In this document: piece after piece, positions 52,101 through 62,168 of the stretch
Position numbering within the stretch: position 1 is the stretch's first letter
How the letters are laid out: every line of letters starts with the position of its first letter
Origin: Branchiostoma floridae
Lineage: Eukaryota; Chordata; Leptocardii; Amphioxiformes; Branchiostomatidae
DNA length: 64,000 bases
Assembly: GCF_000003815.2 (NCBI RefSeq)
Contig: NC_049982.1
Location: forward strand, 21,179,699 to 21,243,698
Direction of reading: 5' to 3'
Position numbers and translations under genes: made by a program
The notes under the pieces: generated by a model
The model's input: only the letters and a program-made list of their open reading frames with translations
What the model was told of the DNA's origin: nothing
The model's database searches: none

Positions 52101-55100
52101 GTTATTGAACCTATGAAAAGGTAAGAAAAACTGTTATGCACATATCAAATTCACATACTAGTTATCTTTTATGTTGTGCTTTACTATCTTCATTGTAGAA
52201 GGTAATTAATCATATTGTTTCATTCTGTCTCCTGTTTCTTCATCCTATGGAGCCAAATACTTCTCAATAGGGCTTCATGCTTTGTGATGTAAATGCTTTA
52301 TACCTGTTGTACCTGTTGTAAGATCTGTACCAGAAAGCATTGTTGGTGTTAAAAATTTGTACCAGGATGATACTGAAAAAAATTATCATATAACAGTTAT
52401 CATTACAGTATCAAAGAACAACAAAGATAAATATTCACTACTGGCTAAGGCAAAGAGTCTGGAAACATTTTCCCAAGTATTAGTTTAATCAGTAAATAGT
52501 CAGAGGCGGCGGCACCAAATTTCGTCTGGGGGGGCGAACTTTTACTGACAGAATTGTACGGCGCATGTAGCGCCGAAGGCGCTACCAGTCGCGCCGGAGG
52601 CGCGACCATCCTAGGGGGGTCCGGGGGCATGCTCCCCCGGGAAAATTTGAAATCTTGACCCTCTAAAACGCCATTTCCTACGTTTTGGCGTGCATATTTT
52701 GCTGCCAGACTAAGCTAAATTTGATGACAATTCTGTTAGAAAGACACATGGTTTTAGCGAGGGCGATGCCCCCAAAATATATTCACGATTCCGAGTGTCC
52801 AAGGTGCAAGCTGTCACAAGGTTGGTCTGGGAAAATTTCAAAATCTGTACCCTCTGAAACGCCATTTTCTGTATTTTGGGGGACAAATTTTGCTGAGGGA
52901 CTATGCTAAATCTAATGTCATTTTTGTGAATGAAAGAGATGTTTGAGGGCAATGACCCACGCCTCAACAAATTTTCCCCATGTTGTTGTGAGCGACGGAG
53001 GCACAAGTCATCGCTAGGGAGGTCCGGACAAAATTTTGAAATCTTGACCGCCTAAAACGTCATTTCCTGCATTTGAGGCCCACATTCTGCTTGTAAACCA
53101 AGTATAGTACGATAGTAAAATTTTTATTAGTTAAAAAGGTTTTTAAGAGCAACGCTCCCGCAACATATTGTCCTGCGCCGACATGGCCAAGACGCGAGCC
53201 GTCACAAGGGAACACTGGCGAAATTTTGAAATCGGGACTCTCTGAAACGTCATTTCTTGCGTTTTCAGGTGTAAATTTTCCCATTAGACTAGCTTGATTT
53301 AATGAAATTTCCATCATCAAAAAAATACACAAGGTTTCAGCTTGATTTTCTGGGGGGGCGACGCCCCCCCAACATATTTTTCGGGGGGGCAGCCGCCCCC
53401 CCTGCCCCCCCGGTGCCGCCGCCACTGATAGTGGTCTCAAATTTGTGGGACCTTATTATGGATTTGGTAAATGCTTCTTGCTTTCTGTAAGGTTTTTATT
53501 GGGGCCCCAACCTGTTGTCAGTCATTCAGCTGGGTAGCCATAAATAGTAATACAAACAGGTATGCCTCTTTTGGTAGGTCATTGACCCTACACAAGTCAT
53601 GTGATTAGCTAATTATAATATCCCAGCAGGCATAGTAACTTTGCATGGTGAACGTGTTCTATTACACTAAACTAGACGTCAAAGCAAAAATAAGTAAAAA
53701 AAAATTAAAGATAATGTAAAAATTGTTTTGATGATTGTCTTTAAGGCTAAAACAAACTAATCCTAATGCACTTTTTATGTGAATTAACCTAAAAGAAAGT
53801 TTCATCCCTGAATGACTGCTAGCACTATTTGCACTCATGGGACCCCGCCGGTTTTTGCTCCCCACAGTAGGTGCACTCTGGTTTCCCTTCAAAACATCCG
53901 CACAAATCTTTCGCCTTTTACTAAAGATTTCCGTGGAGGGGAACAATCAATGAGTCTATAGGCTAATTTTTCTTAGCCCCACTTTGGTGGGGTAACATTA
54001 AACCAAAGAATTACACACGTTACCACCATATTATATCTAACCCTCCACATGGATTCTGGTCAGACTAGGACTTCTGTCTCGTGCATGTGCACATGTGATA
54101 CTAGTATTTTAAAAAGATCTAGACATGAAATATTAGTTTTGTGGTGATGAAATAGTTATTCAACTAATGTCCATTTTTTTCCAGACATTATGTGAAAATT
54201 ATTTGATTTTGACTTCGATAAACTGGGTTGTTTATTTAGTATAGGGTTTGTGATACAATGTATTTGTCACCCACCACAAAGAATAGGTAGACGATTGTAT
54301 TTCCTATCAGAACATTCTATGTGAATCTCATATTTTCGTTTGTTTGTTCAAGGTTTACCAACATCTTCCCCCAGGCCAACAGTGCCATCAGGAAAAGGGA
54401 ACAGAGTCTTCAGGTAAGTGGATGTGGGGGGAAAGTTAATGGCCATTGGTGCCAGGTCAAACTCAGTTGACAGTGCAATAACGCCACCTAGTAAACAATA
54501 ATGGTATTGCAGGTAGGATGTAGGATAATTCTTGTTAACCAGGTTAAACAAGCAAGTTTAACCAAGGAGCTTTTATCAGATAAAAGCTCCTTGGTTTAAC
54601 CTGGTTGGGTAAAAGAATTTTCCTATATCCTATATTCTTCCAACCTAATGAAGCTATTTTCAGAGGTATTGTAGGTAGTTTTGCAAAGAGCTTTTATATA
54701 TACATAAAGTTTGCTGTGGGCATCTTGCTCTGTCCATCTCCATAGTACATTTTTGTCGCTATCCTGATACTATCCCTGTAGTGATGTACAGTATTTGTAC
54801 CATTCATGTGCTGTTCCTATCCCCAGGAGTACAGTCGACAGCAGCTGAAGGTAGAGAAGCTTCAGGAAAAGGAGAGGACGGGACCAAACATTGTCAAGCT
54901 GGAGCAGGTCGGCACCACCTTTTGTATAGTGGCATATTCAAAACTTGATAGCAAAAATGCAGTGTACATGTAGTTATTTCCATACCATTAGAACATTTCC
55001 TTAACATGATTGTGATCAGTGGTTCAAAAGGAAGCTGCCAAAATAAAGGTTACGAGTCAAATAAAAAAAAAAAATTCAATGTCCTTTCCTTAATTGTCCA

Positions 55101-56022
55101 AAGCCTAGACACAAAAATGTTAGCATCCATTGATAACTTTCAGGTTTTCCCGTACCCAGAGGAGATGGCCAACCCACAATGAAAAGTCATACATGTACAT
55201 AAACATCAGATGGATCAATAGACATTTTGTTACCATTCTTCTTTGATTGTATTGTGCGTGTCTCTGCACTTAGCCCTCCGGCACGAGTTCCCAAGTTCAG
55301 ATCATTTTTATAATGTAACTTTGGTAATCAAACACTGAGTTACACTTACAAGAGTCCTCTTGTCCTTTCTCCTCCAGGGTAAGAAGGCCCTGTCAGCAGC
55401 CAAGGAGGACTTTGAGGTGCAGAACTCTTCACTAATGGAGGAGATGCCTCAGTTCTATGATGGGAGGATAGACTACTTCCAACCCTGCTTTGAGGCACTG
55501 CTTAAATCTCAGGTCGGGCAGCTCCAATGTCAAATACAGATGTGTATATAGAATTCCCAATTTGCTTCCAGACTTCTACTTACTCATAATGGATATGGTC
55601 CTTGCTAGTTTCGAAATATTATACGTACATGTATCTTGTGTACAGAAGTGAACAAGAGGCTGTTGGGCTTGTAAGAAGATTTGCAATGTCCTTCAATCCC
55701 CTTTGCATGGTGTCTATTACTGTTCTGTGAGATCTCATTTCATTGGCTATGTTGACAGTTGTACATGTCAAGACTTCATTATCTTCATCATAGTCCAGAG
55801 AGTATTGAAGACCAGGTTTCTGATGATACGTTCTCATATGTAACCCTCTTCACATCCCATCTGTTCCAGGTTGCGTACCACAGTAACGTGTACAAGGTGC
55901 TGTGTGAGCTGGCGTCCGACCTTGGGGCTGACACCGACCCCCCTCCCGACCACCAGTACAACGCTGACCTCCAGAAACAGCTGTCAGACATGAAGGCACT
56001 CAGTATAGTCTTAGAGGATTAG
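46189..56022 (+). CDS. BIN3: BIN3, N-BAR domain protein (bridging integrator 3)
   Basis: Ten coding exons: 46189-46196, 46895-46990, 48195-48256, 50155-50231, 50603-50656, 52080-52120, 54353-54413, 54827-54907, 55378-55512 and 55870-56022. They give about 255 residues (human BIN3 has 253). The first exon holds only MSW less one base, as the human N-terminus MSW demands. Diagnostic stretches are KTVEKDFERE, KLYKDMRK, KAVIEPMKR, EEMPQFYDGRIDYFQP and the exact C-terminal logic MKALSIVLED (human LRALSIVADD). The whole protein is a BAR domain with no SH3 domain, expected to form a curved coiled-coil dimer that binds membranes and acts in actin and cytokinesis. The exon 4-5 junction is uncertain: the listed borders need a GC donor; the alternative is donor 50236 with acceptor 50612. 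Introns carry several transposons and an N gap. Confidence 0.93.
46530..46860 (-). mobile_element. two tandem tRNA-derived SINE copies in BIN3 intron 1
   Basis: GGGAT(T/A)GAACCCAGGCCGGC (box B on the minus strand) followed by AGATCACAAACCC and an ACCACTACG(A/C)TAC box A region occurs twice, at about 46566-46625 and 46767-46825. Shares the TTTGTGATCTG and TTTCTACTCCTTTC blocks with the copy at 39020. Confidence 0.7.
47303..47346. repeat. short perfect hairpin
   Basis: GGCCTTCCACATGCAAGGC and its inverse surround a 4-base loop, in a BIN3 intron. Confidence 0.7.
47596..48110. mobile_element. 515-bp mariner-like MITE in BIN3 intron 2
   Basis: TA dinucleotides flank inverted ends sharing (T/G)(A/T)ATAAGTTCTC(T/A)GCCT(C/A)ACCCA. 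The left end begins CGAGGAGTAGTT, typical of mariner-type termini. Homologous to the interrupted copy at 9293-10538. Confidence 0.72.
48377..49439. mobile_element. 1.06-kb Harbinger-like element with TTA target duplication in BIN3 intron 3
   Basis: Ends AGCCCCGGTCACAAAGCGCG and the exact inverse, flanked by TTA (48374-48376 and 49440-49442). A partial third copy of the terminus, GTGGTCACAAAGCGCG, lies inside at about 48490. No transposase frame. Confidence 0.82.
50693..51808. mobile_element. element with poly-C/G rich inverted ends in BIN3 intron 5
   Basis: ACCGGTGTGACAGCGATCTC followed by C runs at the left is mirrored by GCGAAATCGCTGCCACACCGGT at the right. The ends are short tandem GCGAT(C/T)TCGCCCCCC units with runs of 6-10 C or G. 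Near 50815-50900 it contains TACCTGGTAC-type repeats recalling the 51-bp minisatellite. The middle is an N gap. Confidence 0.7.
50931..51235. other. assembly gap (305 N)
   Basis: A run of N inside a repetitive element. The gap may reflect collapse of a tandem repeat. Confidence 1.
52501..53427. mobile_element. hAT-like element with four internal ~190-bp repeats in BIN3 intron 6
   Basis: Ends CAGAGGCGGCGGCACC and GGTGCCGCCGCCACTG are inverse apart from one base, and CAG(T/A)GGCGG is a common hAT terminus. ATAGT directly adjoins both ends, a possible 5-bp duplication. Inside, TTTTGAAATC..GACC..CTAAAACG(C/T)CATTTCCT recurs near 52648, 52833, 53034 and 53222. Confidence 0.7.
54556..54601. repeat. 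perfect hairpin in BIN3 intron 7
   Basis: GTTTAACCAAGGAGCTTTTA and its inverse surround a short loop; AACCTGGTT-type half-sites flank it. Confidence 0.65.
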
Positions 56023-56753
56023 ACTGAGAAAATCATGACCCAAAAATTCCTTCCTGTTTCAAAGTAATGGAATAGTCCAAAAGTTGGATTGCATTAGAAC
56101 TGCAAGAAACAAAGGGGGATACATCCTGGTCTTGTACCTGATTGTGCTCCCCTCTCCTTTAGTTCAGTGCTGAAATTAATTATGTAACATTATTAAACAG
56201 ACATCTTAGAGCAAAGACGGACATTTTAGGAAAATGGGAGGGGGTAAACGCTCCAGGTTCATTTTTTGTCAATTGTCAGTTAAGCCTACTGACATTTACC
56301 CTTTCAAAGATGTACAAAATGTATCTAGAAATTGTAATGTTTTGTATACATCCAAAGTACATCAGGTTTGGACTACTATGTATAAGTTCTTATAAATTCA
56401 TTATAGGCCTCCACATCTGTCCAAAGAAAATATGGTAAATGATGAAAGTATAATTAAAGCTATTAGAATTTTGTCCCTTTATTACTGATTATATTCAAAT
56501 AATTGCACTTTGCAGTCGATTATCAAATGGTATTCAACAGATACTGTATGACTATACTTAACATTGATCATCATGTTTGCATCATATTACATGTATGAAA
56601 CATTAACATTGTATTCTTTGACAATCGTTAGAAGGAAAAATGTAATCTTCTGTCATATTTTTGACTATATCATATGTATCAGAATGGAAGAAAACATAAT
56701 TAAACATAATATTCTTATGATGAAGGTCTTTAATGTTGAATCTTTCCACCATA

Positions 56754-59700
56754 TCAGAGTTTGTCCCCCACAGTAAACTTCATGGCCACCACGCCCTCTA
56801 TCTCAGCTTCTAACTGGTCATTAGGCTGGACACCTGCCACGCCCATGGGTGTTCCTGTCAGGATCAGGTCACCTAAAACAAAATAAAACTGAGTATGTTC
56901 ATCTCTAGACTTACCTATTGCAACAGATTTCTGAAAAAATATTACCTGTTGTTGAAAGCAGTGTTATTTTCATCGTTCTGTAATGAACTCTCTACTTGAA
57001 GTACTTCATCTTCATGACACTGTAAATATGTATTTGGGCCATATTACATTGTACTACTGTAGTAAACATTTGTTTCCACAATGAAAACCTTTTTGCTGCT
57101 ACCATGAAATTGTGTCTCACAGCACCAATAGATGAATTTATGGTCAGTATTCTCAGTTAAGAAGTACATATATCTGCAAGGCATTTACATGTATAGGAGG
57201 AGGAGTAGACAACCTACAAGCACTGTGGAAACAAGCAAGTGTCACAGATATCCCACACAGCATCGCATTTGGAAATTCAATTTCTCCCACTGTTGATATC
57301 TATATATCTTTAGTCTATACCAGGCAATGAAATAACTTTACATTTTGCTGCTTCTGGAGTTCACAAACAAATGGTATCTGACCTGGTTCCAGGGTCATCA
57401 TCTTGCTGATATAGCTGATGATGTAAGGCACAGTGAAGATCATGTCGTTGGTGTTGGTTTTCTGTCGCACTTCGCCATTGACCTTCAGCCACATGTTCAG
57501 GTCTTGCGGGTCGCTGACCTTTTCTTTTGGCACAAACTCGCTGATTGGACATGCCGTGTCAAAGCCTTGAAATGGAGAAGAAAATGTGTGGTCTAAATAG
57601 GGTGAGCCTGCTGGAGAGAGCTGCTTGGAAGATTGGTGTGAAGACCCGCTGACTGCTGCCAACCCATGTCAGGGACCCCAGCACCACTATAATCAAATAC
57701 ATGGATACTACTACTAAAATTCCTTTCCTTTTTGATCTCATCAGATTTCTTCACAACAAAACAAACAGTAGTCACTGCAGGCACTAGAAGTACTAGTATT
57801 GAAGAATAGTAGAACTACATATTACTTACATTTGGCCCATGTCCATGGAATGCCCTTCTCCTTGGCTATGTTCTGGTAGTCCCTGGCCGTCATGTCCAGG
57901 GCGAGGACGTACCCCCCTACATGGTCCATTGCACTCTCCTGGGGAATGTTGGTACCACCTCCCGATATCACCACCCCCAGCTCTATCTCATGGTGGAGAT
58001 CTGTACACCCAGGAGGGCCCTGAGTACACATGGAATGGCAAGATTTTAACTTTTCACATCTCAGATGGTATTCTGACTACATACATGCATCAGTACTACA
58101 TTAATCAGCACTTTAAGGGTTAAGTTCAAAATAGAACAAGTCCCAAAAGTCTGCATAGTTATGGTGACCTATGACCAATTTTACTCTTGAGAGTTATACA
58201 TAAGCAAAGTGAAGCAACTTAAAAAAAAAGCAAGCTTACATTGATTGAATGTAACGGTACAAAGACATATCAATGTTGAGTGAAATTCTTTTGACCGTTA
58301 ATCGCGAGTTAAGTAACCAAGTAACAAAGTTCAAAGTGCGAACTATGCCCCCAAGTATTGAAAGCTGTATGTAGGCAATAAGTCAAGCCTACCCTCATGG
58401 GTTCAGTTCCTTCTAGCAAGAGACAAGACGGCGGCTTGAGGAACACAATGGCTGGTTCGTCTGGAATGGGCTTGCCTATCTCCTCACATTGACTTCTGAT
58501 GTATAACATTATAAAAATTTGGAATATGAAACTATAGAAGCCCTTCTCTGATTTCAAGTTTAATGCTGTGATTCTCAGTGATTTGTGATGTGGTTAGCTC
58601 TTCATGGTAAGCCCCTCAAAGAAATTACATCACAAGTACACAAAACCATACCCTGGTAGGCCCTTTCCCCTCTGGCAGGTAAGAAGTTGTTGGCTTCAAG
58701 AACAAGACAGGTTCTTTTGGTACCGGATTACCCAGCTCTGCACAGTGAGCTCTGCAATTATACAGATCAGCATATGCAGATTAGTGAAGCATTAAAGAAT
58801 TATTGGCAATACAATGACAAGTTATTAGTCCATATTGTTGTATAAGGCCACAACAAGTGAATCCTATGGATGAAGTAGAAGTGACATTAGCCAGAGCAAG
58901 TTAGCCATGAGTCATGAGCCCATGACTGTAGTTGCAGAAGTGAAACTAAATCATGTAGTATATAGTGGCACCACTGTGGAAGACATGAGTACTGAAATCA
59001 TGTGTAACTTATTGCTCATGGTCAATTGATCAGCATTTTTCTATAGTGACCACCTGTCTATAGGGGAGACACAACAATTAGTGCCAGCCTGTGCCTAGAA
59101 CCCCACGGTGAGAGAGCAGGGAAATAAAACAAGGCTTTAACCTTTGAAAAGCCTTTCTTGGTGGCATTTTTTGTTAAATTTGGGCATTTTGGGGATGTAT
59201 CTAAAAGACTAGCCGTACAGAAATTCTGGCAAATGAAGTTGATGAGACTGGACGTAGTATTAGTAGGCTATAATTTGAGGGTAAGTTTGTATGGCTTGAT
59301 CTTTTTATTCTTGAGATAATTGCATATTTGTTTCCTCAACTCTCCCATTAGATTGCATGTATTTTATACTGGGGGAAATTCTGATGGCTGTGTCTCCTCT
59401 GCTGTGGCCACATTTCTACAGTCCCTTGAGTGGCCGCTATAGACAGGTTTATCAGTAATATGAAAATCTAGCCATCTTGTTTCTTTAACCATCTTAAACA
59501 TGTTTGTTTTTTGCCCTATCTCATTATTAATATTTTGCAGTCTACTGAGGATGTCATCCATAAAATTTAATTGCTGTGGCCCAAATATACAAAGTGAATG
59601 AATAAAACAGTTGTAAAATCCTCATCATTGTAATACAGTAATTGTGCCTTTTTCTGTAGCTAAACAAAAGCAAGTCTACGAAAGCTTCACCTTCCGCACT

Positions 59701-61110
59701 GGAACCGAGTGCTGAAAACAATGGTCGAATCGACCTCAGCACTCGGCGCCCAGTGCTGAAGAATGTTCAGCACTCGTTTTCCAGTGCTGATCAGCCTTTC
59801 TCCAGTGCTGAAGCTCCCTCAGCACTCGTTTTCCAGTGCTGAAAAGACGTCAGCACTCGTTTTCCAGTGCTGAAAAGACGTTTTCCAGTGCTGAATGTTC
59901 GTCAGCACTCGGCTCCAGTGCTGAACTCGCGGCCCTGGCGGCGACGGGTCAGGTCAAAGGTCACTCAGCACTGGTTACCCAGTGCTGAAACCGCCGTCAG
60001 CACTGGGACCGAGTGCTGATATACAAAAGCTTCGCCTTCCGCACTCGATTTTCCAGTGCTCAGGGGCACTTCAGCACTGGAACACCAGTGCTGAGAAATC
60101 TTCAGCACAGGAAAACGAGTGCTGACGTCTTTTCAGCACTGGAACGTTCTTCAAACCAGTGCCGAAGTCTTTCGAGCACTGGAGTGTCCTAGTGCTGAGA
60201 GCGGTACTTGACGTATACTGATTAAAAATAAAGTTAAACTTTTGGTTGTGCTATTCAATTTAATGTGTAACTTGGTGTATGTATAGAGTATAGATACAAA
60301 GTACTGAAAGCGGTACTATATACGGTACTAATGAAGATGATTTTTCAAGTTTATGCAGTTTTAGCTGGTGTGTTACGCCGAACGGCGGTTTTGATATAAC
60401 GTAAGATAGATACAGATGCAAAAAAAGCCTGAATTTGTGTTGTTTTGTATAATTGAAATGTATAAGGAATGGATATCATTAAAACGGGATTGCAAACAAA
60501 TTTATTGTGTCAATTTGTGATAGATATCGCAGTAGCCATGTCGATTCTGGTGAATACTAATGGTGTCAGGTAAACTGACCCACTCAATATAAACGCATTG
60601 AAGTGCTGAAGCCGGCGTTTCCAGTGCTGAGAGCGTCAGCACTCGGTTTCCAGTGCTGACGAACATTCAGCACTCGGTTTCCAGTGCTGAAGCCGGCGTC
60701 TCCAGTGCTGAGAGCGCGTCAGCACTGGTTTTCCAGTGCTGTCGAACATTCAGCACTCGGTTTCCAGTGCTGAAGCCATCTTCAGCACTGGTTTCCAGTG
60801 CTGAAAAAGGAGGGTGAAGCTTTCGTAGTTTTGCTAAACAAAACTTATCATCGGTCAGTGCAACATTGAGTAAAGGAATTTTCATCTGATGAAAGCATCT
60901 GGTGAAAGATTGGGTACAAAGTCTAGTCAAGTTCAACTTTACAAAACTGACTGCTGCAAGACAGGACACCGGCAGCCGTGGAAAATGATGTCGTTTGTAT
61001 AACATGAATGCATTAGAGATGTGCACAACATTGTACCTGTAATTCCTTCCCACTGCGACAATCTTTCTACCCCATTCGTAGAATCTGGAAAGTTTTAAGG
61101 GTGCTGTCAT
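56754..61110 (-). CDS. FAHD1: FAHD1, acylpyruvate hydrolase / oxaloacetate decarboxylase
   Basis: Minus-strand exons: 61110-61037 (e1), 58751-58652 (e2a) or 58495-58393 (e2b), 58019-57830 (e3), 57565-57383 (e4), 56872-56754 (e5). With e2a the protein has 221 residues, with e2b 222; human FAHD1 has 224. FAHD1 is a mitochondrial fumarylacetoacetate-hydrolase-fold enzyme that cleaves acylpyruvates and decarboxylates oxaloacetate. Metal ligands are seen in LHHEIELGVV (both Glu) and LALDMTARD (Asp). The catalytic Lys is in WAKC, and FVPKEK, NDMIF.VPYIISYISK and LTGTPMGV are family blocks. The second-exon choice decides whether the dyad His (human His30) is present. The start in e1 gives LSRFYEWGRKIVAVGRNY, as in human. 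The gene is tail to tail with BIN3. Confidence 0.94.
58393..58495 (-). CDS. FAHD1: FAHD1 alternative exon 2b (dyad His replaced by Gln)
   Basis: The 103-bp exon has a good acceptor (ATCAG) and donor (AGG|GTAGG), and the same phases (2 in, 0 out) as exon 2a. It encodes SQCEEIGKPIPDEP..FLKPPS..LLEGTEPMR. This aligns along its whole length with exon 2a, but Gln replaces the His of the His-Glu dyad while the Glu is kept. It cannot be used together with 2a: read after 2a it gives a stop at its fourth codon (AAG TCA ATG TGA). Confidence 0.85.
58652..58751 (-). CDS. FAHD1: FAHD1 exon 2a (dyad His present)
   Basis: The 100-bp exon has acceptor TTGCAG and donor AGG|GTATGG. It encodes AHCAELGNPVPKEPVLFLKP..YLPEGKGPTR. 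The H-C-A-E spacing matches the catalytic His30/Glu33 dyad of human FAHD1, so this is the canonical isoform. Confidence 0.88.
58846..59581. mobile_element. Harbinger-like MITE in FAHD1 intron 1
   Basis: Ends GGCCACAACAAGTGAAT and the inverse ATTTAATTGCTGTGGCC. Homologous over its interior to 12914-13415, in opposite orientation. The flanks are TAA and CAA. Confidence 0.62.
59677..60822. mobile_element. element built of AGTGCTG/CAGCACT repeats, FAHD1 intron 1
   Basis: Inverted ends TACGAAAGCTTCACC and GGTGAAGCTTTCGTA bound 1.15 kb that contains about 35 exact copies of AGTGCTG or its complement. They are mostly set as facing pairs (TCAGCACTCG..TTTCCAGTGCTGA) in two blocks, 59690-60220 and 60600-60810, with AT-rich sequence between. 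A partial terminus copy, AAAGCTTCGCCTTCCGCACT, lies at 60026. GCTAAACAAAA occurs just outside both ends (59659-59669 and 60833-60843). No protein is encoded. Confidence 0.8.
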
Positions 61111-62168
61111 CGTAAAATCTGTGCAGGTTTCCCGACCTCTGGACTTACTTTACCTTTGACCTATGCCCCAGTTACGTTTAACCTCTAACCTCTCTTTTCA
61201 AAATTTTCCCACAATTATATTCAATACATGACAAGACTTGATTATGTATTTCAATCAAATAATTTAGTGATACATTATTAGAAGTTTTGGGCGAAAATGA
61301 AGAAACGATAATTACAAATTTTCAATTGACCAATCAAGTAAAAGTTTATGAAAGCCATGTGATCTGACGGACCAATGAGGACTCGGATACTATATTCTGC
61401 TCGAGCTTTCCTTTGTTGTCAAAATGGTGGACGTTCGTCAGTGAGGAGGTCGCTTGTTTCGGTGAAGAACGAGGTCTTTTCAGGTGATTTAGACATCCAT
61501 TTCTTCAAAACCAGACATGTAATATATTGCAAACGGATAACTGACATGTTCTGCTAAGCAGTTGTTTGTAATAGCCCACTTACGACTTATGGTAGCTTTG
61601 CAAGCAAAGACGAAACTCGAAGGAGGGGTGAAAAAATGGCGAAAGAAAAAAAAAAGCGCGAAGTCGCAAATCCGATACGAAAACTGCTGCCTGCTTGTAC
61701 ATTTATTTATGTGTTTGCTGCCGCGAGTCTTTTTTGTTACATAAAGACTAATCAAAGGTATTGGCGATCAACTGTTAACATGCTGCTACTGCACCATGCA
61801 GTACATGTAACGTTACATGTCGTAAGTTTGATTTTTGGATGCATGGCTGTATGTGCTAGTATACTGCTGCTGCTATAACTTTGTATAAGGATATAGCAGT
61901 AGGATATTATCCTACTGCTATATTCTTTCAAATATAGAAAGGACGGAAGCAAAAAAAGAGAAACCTTTTTTAATTCAGGAAAGCTAAAAGAAGTGTTTAT
62001 TAGTAATGAAATAAAGAATTTGATGTTGAGTGGTGCAGTAGAAAATAATAAGTCTATTCCTAAACGGCAAGGTTGCAGGTAACGAAAAGGTAAACTCGGT
62101 AAATTTTATGTATAAATTTTTTGAAACTTTGTGTTTTCTACTAGACCCTGTTGCTCTAGAGGACAACA
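61111..62168. promoter_or_regulatory. FAHD1/C2orf42 divergent promoter region
   Basis: The start codons of FAHD1 (minus) and C2orf42 (plus) are 1.06 kb apart and divergent. CAAAATGGTGG near 61419 is a YY1-like initiator, and a possible 5' exon ends at TTTTCAG|GTGATT near 61480, to join an acceptor at about 62159 (TTGCTCTAG). A 30-bp perfect hairpin (ATAGCAGTAGGATA and inverse) is at about 61892-61921. Confidence 0.4.
61636..61878 (+). CDS. possible small membrane protein, 80 residues
   Basis: The frame begins MAKEKKKREVANPIRK and then has two hydrophobic stretches (about residues 17-37 and 49-80, the second interrupted by histidines) joined by a basic loop, like a two-pass microprotein. I do not recognise a family. 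A donor-like AAAG|GTATTG at about 61756 means it could instead be the first exon of a type II membrane protein, but no following exon is seen before C2orf42. Confidence 0.28.
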   Translation: MAKEKKKREVANPIRKLLPACTFIYVFAAASLFCYIKTNQRYWRSTVNMLLLHHAVHVTLHVVSLIFGCMAVCASILLLL

